Of a stretch of 64,000 nucleotides of DNA, positions 57,988 through 64,000 are shown in pieces. Location: positions 248,001 through 312,000 of the forward strand of contig CAVSSK010000018.1 in assembly GCA_963730395.1 (NCBI GenBank), read 5' to 3'. Below the pieces are notes generated by a model. It worked only from the letters and a program-made list of their open reading frames with translations. It had not been told where the DNA came from and made no database searches. Origin of the DNA: Bog-473 sp963730395. Its GTDB lineage: Bacteria > Actinomycetota > Acidimicrobiia > Acidimicrobiales > RAAP-2. Position 1 is the first letter of the stretch, and each line of letters starts with the position of its first letter. Position numbers and translations under genes: made by a program.

Positions 57988-59136
57988 ATGAAGACGCATG
58001 CAGCCGTGCTCTGGGGCCGGGGGGAGGATTGGAAGATCGAGGAGATCGACCTCGATCCCCCCAGGAGCCAGGAGGTCCTGGTCCAGTGGGCCGCCGCCGG
58101 ACTGTGCCACTCCGACGAGCACCTGCGGTCGAGCGACATGGGCTCGCCACCGCCCGAGGAAGGTGCGCCACCCAAGCCGGCGCTCTTTCCCATGGTGGGC
58201 GGTCACGAGGGGGGAGGCGTGGTCCTCGAAGTCGGTCCGGACGTCCACGGTGTCCAGCCCGGGGACCACGTCGCGGCCAGCTTCTTTCCGATCTGCGGCC
58301 GCTGCAAGATGTGCATCACCGGACACTCGAACCTCTGTGACCTCGGCGCCGCCACCTTCGCCCCCGGTCAGATCTCGGACGGCACCGCCCGTTATCACCT
58401 CAACGGCCAGGAGCTGAACGTCATGGCAAAGCTGGGCACCTTTGCGGAGCACAGCGTCGCCCACGAGGCGTCGCTGGTGCCGGTGGACCCCGATGTGCCG
58501 TTGGGTGTCGTGGCCCTCGTGTCGTGCGGTGTGACGACTGGCTGGGGCTCGGCGGTCTACCGGGCCGAGGTCATGCCGGGTGACACCGTCGTCGTCGTCG
58601 GCGTCGGAGGGGTGGGCATCAATGCTGTGCAGGGTGCGCACATGGTGGGAGCGAAGAACATCGTCGCCGTGGACCCTGTGGAGTTCAAGCAGAAGGCGGC
58701 TCTTGACTTCGGCGCCACGCACACGGCTGCGTCCATGGAGGAAGCCCTGCCCATCGTGACCGAGCTGACGCGGGGGCAGATGGCGGATGCGGTGATCCTC
58801 GTCCCGAGCGTGATGTACGGGGAGCTCATGTCGGGCGCACTCACCCTCACGGGCAAGGGTGGGACGTGCGTCGTCACCGGCGTCGCTCCGCAGTCACAGA
58901 CCGAGAGCAGCGTCAACCTCTTCGAACTCGCGATGTTCCAGAAAGAGATCAAAGGCGTCGTCTTCGGTGCCGCCAACCCACGGTTCGACATCCCCAACCT
59001 CTTGGCCCTGTACAAGAACGGTCAACTCAAGTTGGACGAGTTGATCACCAGGACGTATCGGCTCGACCAGATCAACCAGGGTTATCAGGACATGCTCGAC
59101 GGCGTGAACCTCCGTGGCGTCATCGCCTTCGACTGA
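57988..59136 (+). CDS. Zinc-dependent alcohol dehydrogenase (NDMA-dependent type)
   Basis: A 382-residue medium-chain alcohol dehydrogenase. Catalytic zinc ligands are C40 (GLCHSDEH) and H73-E74 (GGHEG); the structural zinc site is C103, C106, C109 and C117 (CGRCKMC, NLC). The cofactor motif is VVVVGVGGVGINAVQG. The opening MKTHAAVLWG and the whole pattern resemble actinobacterial alcohol dehydrogenases assayed with N,N-dimethyl-4-nitrosoaniline, which keep NAD bound. ATG at 57988 is preferred; ATG at 57979 is an alternative. A P450 follows after 63 bases. It would oxidise the alcohol to aldehyde or ketone. Confidence 0.9.
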   Translation: MKTHAAVLWGRGEDWKIEEIDLDPPRSQEVLVQWAAAGLCHSDEHLRSSDMGSPPPEEGAPPKPALFPMVGGHEGGGVVLEVGPDVHGVQPGDHVAASFFPICGRCKMCITGHSNLCDLGAATFAPGQISDGTARYHLNGQELNVMAKLGTFAEHSVAHEASLVPVDPDVPLGVVALVSCGVTTGWGSAVYRAEVMPGDTVVVVGVGGVGINAVQGAHMVGAKNIVAVDPVEFKQKAALDFGATHTAASMEEALPIVTELTRGQMADAVILVPSVMYGELMSGALTLTGKGGTCVVTGVAPQSQTESSVNLFELAMFQKEIKGVVFGAANPRFDIPNLLALYKNGQLKLDELITRTYRLDQINQGYQDMLDGVNLRGVIAFD

Positions 59137-59199
59137 GCGCCCAGCGAGAGCGGCGCACCCGAGTGTGAGCTCGCCCTGCGGCCGGCGAGGAACTCCGTC

Positions 59200-60435
59200 A
59201 TGCCAGTGAACCTCGACATCGACCCCCTTGATCTCGTCGACCCCGCTCGGTTCGCGCACAATGGGTATCCCCATCACGTATGGACGAAACTGCGCGCCGA
59301 GGCGCCGGTGGCCTACATCGAGCCACCGGGTCACCCGCCGTTCTGGGCGGTCACGAAGCACGCCGACATCGTCCAGGTCGCCTCGCAGCCGCAGCTCTTT
59401 TCGAGCGCCGGAGGGATCACGTTGGACATGGATCTCAGCGGGATGGAAGCGGTGCCCGAGATGATCGTCTACCTCGATCCCCCGCGCCACGGTCCGATGC
59501 GCCAGATCGTCAACAAGAAGTTCCTCAAGAGTGCCGTGCGCGATCGGACCGAGGAGATCAGGCGGATCGCCGTGGAGATCGTAGATGGGGCCGCGACGGC
59601 AGGTGAGATCGCTGAGTGTGACTTCGTCGACACCTTCGCAGCACCATTTCCGGTCGCGGTGATCTCCTGGGTCCTGGGTGTCCCCCAGCCCGATTGGGAA
59701 CTTCACTTTCGCTGGACCAACGAAATCATCGGCAAGGACGATGCGGAATACCGGCGTCCGGGCGAGAGCCCCGACGAGACCTCCATGCGTGCCCGCGGCG
59801 AGCTCCATCGTTATTTCAAGCACATGATCGAGCAACGGCGCGAGGATCCGCAGGACGACCTGGTGACCATGTTGGTTCAAAGTGAGATCGACGGTGTCCC
59901 TTTGACTCGGCCGCAACTCGTCTCGTACTGCGAGCTTCTGGTGGAGGCGGGCAACCAGACCACGCGTGATGCGATCGCCGGGGGTATGCAGGCGTTCTGT
60001 GAGCATCCGGAACAGTGGGAGAAGTTGCGGGACCAGCCGGAGTTGTTGCCCGACGCTGTCGAAGAGATCCTCCGCTGGGTCACTCCCATCAGCTACTTCT
60101 CTCGCACCGCCACCCAGGACTGTGAGTTGCACGGACAGAAGATCCACGCCGGGGACAAATTGGCCCTGTATTGGGCCTCAGCTGACCGAGACGAAGACGT
60201 TTTCGAGGATCCGTTCGAGTTCCGCATCGACCGCCCACCAGTCCAACAGCTCGTGTTCGGCTTCGGTCCCCACCGTTGCATGGGTGTCCACGTGGCTCGC
60301 GCCGAGCTGTCGGCGATGTTCGGCCTCCTGATCGATCGGATGGAGTGGTTCGAACAGTCGGGACCGGTGGAACGCCTCAACTCCACGATCAATGGTGCCG
60401 TCAAGCATCTGCCGATCCGCTACCGACTGAAGTAG
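59200..60435 (+). CDS. Cytochrome P450 (CYP125/CYP142-like)
   Basis: A 411-residue P450. The heme loop is FGFGPHRCMG with the cysteine at about residue 360, ExxR is EEILRWV, and the I-helix reads VEAGNQTTRDAI, in which glutamine replaces the glutamate usual before the threonine pair (AGNETT). The sequence around MIVYLDPPRHGPMRQIVNKKF is typical of the steroid and fatty-alkyl hydroxylase group. The start ATG at 59200 follows the dehydrogenase. It lies downstream of the alcohol dehydrogenase on the same strand. Substrate not determined. Confidence 0.9.
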   Translation: MPVNLDIDPLDLVDPARFAHNGYPHHVWTKLRAEAPVAYIEPPGHPPFWAVTKHADIVQVASQPQLFSSAGGITLDMDLSGMEAVPEMIVYLDPPRHGPMRQIVNKKFLKSAVRDRTEEIRRIAVEIVDGAATAGEIAECDFVDTFAAPFPVAVISWVLGVPQPDWELHFRWTNEIIGKDDAEYRRPGESPDETSMRARGELHRYFKHMIEQRREDPQDDLVTMLVQSEIDGVPLTRPQLVSYCELLVEAGNQTTRDAIAGGMQAFCEHPEQWEKLRDQPELLPDAVEEILRWVTPISYFSRTATQDCELHGQKIHAGDKLALYWASADRDEDVFEDPFEFRIDRPPVQQLVFGFGPHRCMGVHVARAELSAMFGLLIDRMEWFEQSGPVERLNSTINGAVKHLPIRYRLK

Positions 60436-60532
60436 CGGTTCACAGTGCGAATCCCTGCGGCTTTGTGGACGTCGCCGAACCCCGCCGGTGTGCAGTTGAC
60501 GACCGGTTCAGACGAGGAGGAGGAACACGCGA

Positions 60533-62188
60533 ATGCCGGCTGATGTGGTGATCCGCGGGGGGACTGTCTTCGACGGCAGCGGTGAACCCGGCCGTGTGGC
60601 CGACGTGGCCATCAAGGGAGACGTGATCGAACAGATCGGCTCGAACCTTGAAGGCAAAGTCGAGCTTGATGCGTCCGGGTGCGCCGTCGCGCCGGGCTTT
60701 ATCGACATTCACACGCACTTCGACGCCCAAGTCTTCTGGGACCCGGAGCTCAAGCCATCGTCGTATCACGGTGTCACCACTGTGGTCGCGGGCAACTGCG
60801 GGTTCTCGATTGCCCCCTGTCGCCCGGAGCATCACGACGTGATCGTGCACACGCTGGAAAACGTCGAAGGCATGGACGCCGATTCGCTCTCGGCGGGCAT
60901 CGTCTGGGACTTCGAGACTTTCCCCGACTACCTCGACCTGGTGCGCCGTCGGGGCACCGTGCTCAATTTCACCGCCTACATCGGCCACACGGCGCTACGG
61001 CTCTTCGTCATGGGGGACGCAGCCTACGAACGCGCGGCGTCCGCGGAGGAAATCGAACGCATGTGCCAGCTCGTGAGTGAGGGCATCGATGCGGGCGCCG
61101 CGGGGTTCTCGACGAGCTTTTCGTTCGCGCACCGTGGCGCCGACGGCAAGCCGGTGCCGAGCCGATTTGCCGAGATGGACGAGGTCGAGGCGCTGTTCAT
61201 GACGGCGGGGAGGGCCGGGAAAGGGGTCGTGCTCGCCACGCCGGGTTGGCAATGTGAGTATCCCGACGTCTTCACCTGGCAAGAGCGCGTCGGCCGGCCC
61301 TTCACCTGCCCGCTGTTCGCCCTCTCGAGTGGGAAGCATCTCGAGGTTGTCAGGTTGCACGAGGAGGCGCTCTCGAGGGGTGCAAATGTCTGGCCACAGG
61401 TCACGCCACGCCCGTTGACCATGCAGTTCACGTTGGCCGACGCCTACAACCTCAACGTCGGCGAAGTGTTCGGCGAGCTGATGAAGGTCGGTCGTGATGT
61501 CCGCAAGGCCGCCTTCCGTGATCAAGAGTGGCGGACTCGGGCGTTCGACGACCTCGAGAAGAATGCGACCGGCATGAAGCCTCGCTGGGAGACGTATGAA
61601 GTGTCGGAAACGGAACGGTTCCCCGAATTGGTGGGACGACGGGTGACCGATATCGCCCGTGAACGCAACTGCACCCCGTTGGACGTCATGTGCGAACTGT
61701 CACTTGCCGAGGACCTCACGACGCGGTTCCGCGCCTATATCGCCAACGATGATCCCGAGGAAGTGGCGCGTCTGCTCATGGAGGACCATGTGGTGCTCGG
61801 CCTGACGGATGCCGGCGCCCACGTCGACCAGCTCTGCGATGCACCACTTCCAACCGACCTGCTCGGCACCTGGGTGCGGGATCGTGAGCTCATGCCGCTC
61901 GAACGAGCCGTTCGGAAGTTGACCGGAGAGGCTGCCGACATGTTCGGTTTCGACCGGCGCGGCTATCTGCGCGAGGGCTCCTTTGCCGACGTGACCGTGT
62001 TCGATCCCACGACGGTGGGCCCCGGCCCACAGCGACGCCTGCGGGATCTGCCGGCCAACGGCGAACGCCTCACCGCGGAGGAGCCGACCGGCATGCGACA
62101 CGTCCTCGTCAATGGCTCGCTGATCCGCCGGGACGAGTCGCAGCTCGCTCTGGATGAGCGTCCGGGGAGGCGGCCGAGCCTCTCCTGA
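60533..62188 (+). CDS. N-acyl-D-amino-acid deacylase/dihydroorotase-like amidohydrolase
   Basis: A 551-residue amidohydrolase of the D-aminoacylase group. The metal motif HTH is at residues 60-62 (PGFIDIHTHFDAQ), followed by the cysteine-containing VVAGNCGFSIAPC that binds zinc in D-aminoacylases, and the C-terminal VVLGLTDAGAHVD aspartate and histidine and LREGSFADVTVFDP. AGGAGGAGG precedes the ATG. The family hydrolyses amide bonds of N-acyl amino acids, hydantoins or urethanes. It is the last gene of a plus-strand group with the alcohol dehydrogenase and P450; its place in the pathway is unclear. Confidence 0.88.
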   Translation: MPADVVIRGGTVFDGSGEPGRVADVAIKGDVIEQIGSNLEGKVELDASGCAVAPGFIDIHTHFDAQVFWDPELKPSSYHGVTTVVAGNCGFSIAPCRPEHHDVIVHTLENVEGMDADSLSAGIVWDFETFPDYLDLVRRRGTVLNFTAYIGHTALRLFVMGDAAYERAASAEEIERMCQLVSEGIDAGAAGFSTSFSFAHRGADGKPVPSRFAEMDEVEALFMTAGRAGKGVVLATPGWQCEYPDVFTWQERVGRPFTCPLFALSSGKHLEVVRLHEEALSRGANVWPQVTPRPLTMQFTLADAYNLNVGEVFGELMKVGRDVRKAAFRDQEWRTRAFDDLEKNATGMKPRWETYEVSETERFPELVGRRVTDIARERNCTPLDVMCELSLAEDLTTRFRAYIANDDPEEVARLLMEDHVVLGLTDAGAHVDQLCDAPLPTDLLGTWVRDRELMPLERAVRKLTGEAADMFGFDRRGYLREGSFADVTVFDPTTVGPGPQRRLRDLPANGERLTAEEPTGMRHVLVNGSLIRRDESQLALDERPGRRPSLS

Positions 62189-62203
62189 CGGGATTCACCC
62201 GCT

Positions 62204-63346
62204 TCAGCGCACCAGGCGGAAGAACGTCCGGAGATCCTCGACGAAGAGGTCAGGCTGCTCCATCGCGGCAAAGTGGCCGCCGCGCTCCATCACGGCCCAG
62301 TGCACCACGTTGTACTGGCGCTCGACCCACGATCGCGGCCAACGCAGGATCTCCTTGGGATAGCGGGCCACCCCGGTGGGAGCATCTACGAACGGGAGCC
62401 GCGCCGACGAGTCACTGTGCCTGCTCTCCCAGTACAGGCGCGCCGAGGACGCGCTCGTCTGCGTGGCCCAGTACAGCATCACGTTCGTCAGCATCTGCTC
62501 GCGGGTGAAGCAGTTCTCCGGATGGCCGTCGCAGTCGCTCCACGTGCGGAACTTCTCCACGATCCAGGCCAGGAGGCCGGCCGGTGAATCGTTGAGTGCG
62601 ACGCCGAGAGTCTGAGGCTTGGTCCCCTGCTCGTTCGCGTAGCCCGACTCGTCTTTCACGAACAACTGGATTGCTGTCAGGTCTGCCTGCTCCTCGTCAG
62701 TGAGGGACGTGTGGCTCTCGGGTCGCGCACCGAGCGCCATGTTGAGGTGTATGGCTGCACAGTGCTCCGGGTCGAGCGCGCCGATCCTGGTCGTCACCTG
62801 CGCTCCCCAATCGCCACCCTGCGCGCCATAGCGCGTGTAGCCGAGTCGACGCATCAAGGCGATGAATGCGTTGGCGATGCGGCCCTCGTCCCAGCCGGGC
62901 GTGCGAGTGGGTTCGGAGAAACCGTAACCCGGCAGCGACGGCGCGACCACGTGGAACGAGTCAGACGCGCTGCCTCCAAACGATTCCGGGTCGGTGAGGC
63001 GCGGGATGACCTCGAGGAACTCGACGATTGAGCCCGGCCAGCCGTGTGTGATGAGCAGCGGAAGGGCATCCGCGTGAGGCGATTTGGCGTGGATGAAATG
63101 GATCGACTGCCCGTCAATCTGCGTTCGGAACTGACTGAACGAGTTCAGGTGTGCTTCCTGTGCACGCCAGTCGTAGGTGTCACGCCAATACTCGACCAGC
63201 TCGCGCAGGTAGCTGATAGGGATGCCGTACTCCCAATTCGTCCCCTCGATCTGATCCGGGAATCGGGTCCGCCGCAGGCGATCCCGCAGATCCTGGAGGA
63301 GCGAATCCTCCAGCCCGATGTGAAACTGATCGATCGACTCGCTCAT
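62204..63346 (-). CDS. Epoxide hydrolase (microsomal EH type)
   Basis: A 380-residue alpha/beta-hydrolase of the microsomal/juvenile-hormone epoxide hydrolase type, with the N-terminal EHN region (FHIGLEDSLLQDLRDRLRRTRFPD). The oxyanion motif is HGWPGS at residues 101-106, the nucleophile is D179 in QGGDWGAQV, and the catalytic histidine is in ERGGHFAAMEQP. It opens epoxides to diols, consistent with oxygenases nearby such as the P450. GAGGATGCG precedes the ATG. It converges with the amidohydrolase gene at 62188. No membrane anchor is visible. Confidence 0.92.
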   Translation of the reverse strand: MSESIDQFHIGLEDSLLQDLRDRLRRTRFPDQIEGTNWEYGIPISYLRELVEYWRDTYDWRAQEAHLNSFSQFRTQIDGQSIHFIHAKSPHADALPLLITHGWPGSIVEFLEVIPRLTDPESFGGSASDSFHVVAPSLPGYGFSEPTRTPGWDEGRIANAFIALMRRLGYTRYGAQGGDWGAQVTTRIGALDPEHCAAIHLNMALGARPESHTSLTDEEQADLTAIQLFVKDESGYANEQGTKPQTLGVALNDSPAGLLAWIVEKFRTWSDCDGHPENCFTREQMLTNVMLYWATQTSASSARLYWESRHSDSSARLPFVDAPTGVARYPKEILRWPRSWVERQYNVVHWAVMERGGHFAAMEQPDLFVEDLRTFFRLVR

Positions 63347-63389
63347 CGCATCCTCACGGCATCGTTCCGGTGGTTGGGCTGGCGGCCTG

Positions 63390-64000
63390 TCAGGCTCGAC
63401 CGATGACGTCCACGCCGTACCGCCCGAGAGCCTCGACCGGGTCCTGCTTGAACATCGCCGCCGGAACGATCACGCGGGTCGCACCGAGCCGCTCCAGGGC
63501 GTTCACTTCGTCCAGCGCCTCATCAGCCGTCGTGATGTAACTCTGCACGGTGACCTCGATCGACGCCGGATCACGTCCGGCCTCGTCAGCGCTACGCCGC
63601 ATGACATCCGACAGGGACACGATCTCGTCGCGGGTGACGCCGAAGGGGAAGAACCCGTCGCCGATGCGGCCCGCTCGCTCTGCGGCTGCCGTGCTGTGAC
63701 CCCCCACGTGGACCGGAATCGCTCCGCTGCGAGGCTGCGGCCGCAGGTAGCAGTCCCGAAAGGTCGTCGTCCTGCCCTGGTAGCTGGCCGATTCCTGCGA
63801 CCACAGTGCACGCATCGCTGCGATGGCCTCCTCGGTGCGCTGTCCACGCCCCGCGAAGGGCACTCCCAACGCCGCGAACTCCTCTTCGAGCCAGCCGATC
63901 CCTGCGCCGAGGATCATTCGGCCGCCCGAGAGATGGTCGAGCGTCGCCAGCTCCTTGGCCAGCACGAGCGGGTTGCGTTGCGGCACGATGAGGATGCCGG
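63390..64000 (-). CDS. LLM class F420-dependent oxidoreductase, C-terminal part
   Basis: The gene enters from the right edge; the first codons in view are GILIVPQRNPLVLAKELATL. Only about 200 residues are visible. The stretches LSGGRMILGAGIGWLEEEFAALGV, PVHVGGHSTAAAERAGRIGDGFFP and a C-terminal TIM-barrel region match F420-dependent luciferase-like oxidoreductases of the mycobacterial type. The N-terminus is missing. It ends 44 bases before the epoxide hydrolase start and may share a transcript with it. Substrate unknown. Confidence 0.85.
   Translation of the reverse strand, partial: GILIVPQRNPLVLAKELATLDHLSGGRMILGAGIGWLEEEFAALGVPFAGRGQRTEEAIAAMRALWSQESASYQGRTTTFRDCYLRPQPRSGAIPVHVGGHSTAAAERAGRIGDGFFPFGVTRDEIVSLSDVMRRSADEAGRDPASIEVTVQSYITTADEALDEVNALERLGATRVIVPAAMFKQDPVEALGRYGVDVIGRA

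Noticed and set aside
1..64000. Mobile elements, CRISPR arrays, tRNA or rRNA genes
   Set aside because: I saw no transposase, integrase, regularly spaced repeat, cloverleaf or conserved rRNA stretch. A dedicated scan (tRNAscan-SE, CRISPR finder) would be decisive.

Overview
The window is GC-rich DNA with dense, mostly overlapping genes and many GTG and TTG starts. The gene content is typical of an actinobacterium specialised in oxidising lipids, terpenoids, steroids or xenobiotics: four class-I bacterial cytochromes P450, F420-type luciferase-like oxidoreductases, a KshB-like reductase, paired short acyl-CoA dehydrogenases, family III CoA-transferases, an NDMA-dependent type alcohol dehydrogenase and an encapsulin. 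A member of Acidimicrobiia or a mycobacterial relative is the best guess, but this is inference from gene content only. I see no tRNA, rRNA, CRISPR array, transposase, integrase or phage gene.

Layout. 1-24.6 kb: a set of catabolic units (P450, SDRs, CoA-transferase, Rieske oxygenase, TauD dioxygenase, acyl-CoA synthetase, KshB-like reductase with two acyl-CoA dehydrogenases, 3-hydroxyisobutyrate-type dehydrogenase, aldehyde dehydrogenase, two more acyl-CoA dehydrogenases). Several of these units carry a similar 13-bp motif (near AACGCTATTCTCG) just upstream of the first gene, which suggests co-regulation. 24.7-32.3 kb: a tight six-gene minus-strand operon (amidohydrolase, FMN monooxygenase, CoA-transferase, CitE-like lyase, DapB-like dehydrogenase, DUF35-thiolase fusion). 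32.4-42.3 kb: acyl-CoA dehydrogenase, three crotonases, thioesterase, a split B12-dependent acyl-CoA mutase with an adjacent MarR regulator, a HAD phosphatase and an alpha/beta hydrolase. 42.4-44.6 kb: an iron and oxidative-stress island with encapsulated ferritin, encapsulin shell, MsrA and MsrB. 44.8-51.8 kb: a second catabolic operon (P450, VOC protein, aldehyde dehydrogenase, two acyl-CoA dehydrogenases, acyl-CoA synthetase). 52-64 kb: SDR, Baeyer-Villiger monooxygenase, amidohydrolases, a TetR regulator, alcohol dehydrogenase, P450, D-aminoacylase-like amidohydrolase, epoxide hydrolase and a partial F420 oxidoreductase.

How they fit together. P450s, Rieske and TauD oxygenases and Baeyer-Villiger or FMN monooxygenases would introduce oxygen. 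SDRs, the alcohol dehydrogenase and aldehyde dehydrogenases would take alcohols to acids. AMP-forming ligases and CaiB-type transferases would make CoA thioesters. Acyl-CoA dehydrogenases, crotonases, the CitE-like lyase and the DUF35-thiolase protein would shorten them, and the B12 mutase would rescue a branched product. The actual substrate cannot be read from the sequence.

Three genes (an acyl-CoA synthetase, a DapB-like dehydrogenase and an alpha/beta hydrolase) are split by apparent one-base shifts beside short G or C runs. These may be sequencing errors or real decay. The most interesting observations are the recurrent 13-bp motif, a TetR-type palindrome shared by two divergent promoters (53.2 and 57.9 kb) beside a decayed SDR remnant, the DUF35-thiolase fusion that lacks the thiolase cysteine, an amidohydrolase with its HxH metal motif replaced, and the encapsulin-ferritin pair.
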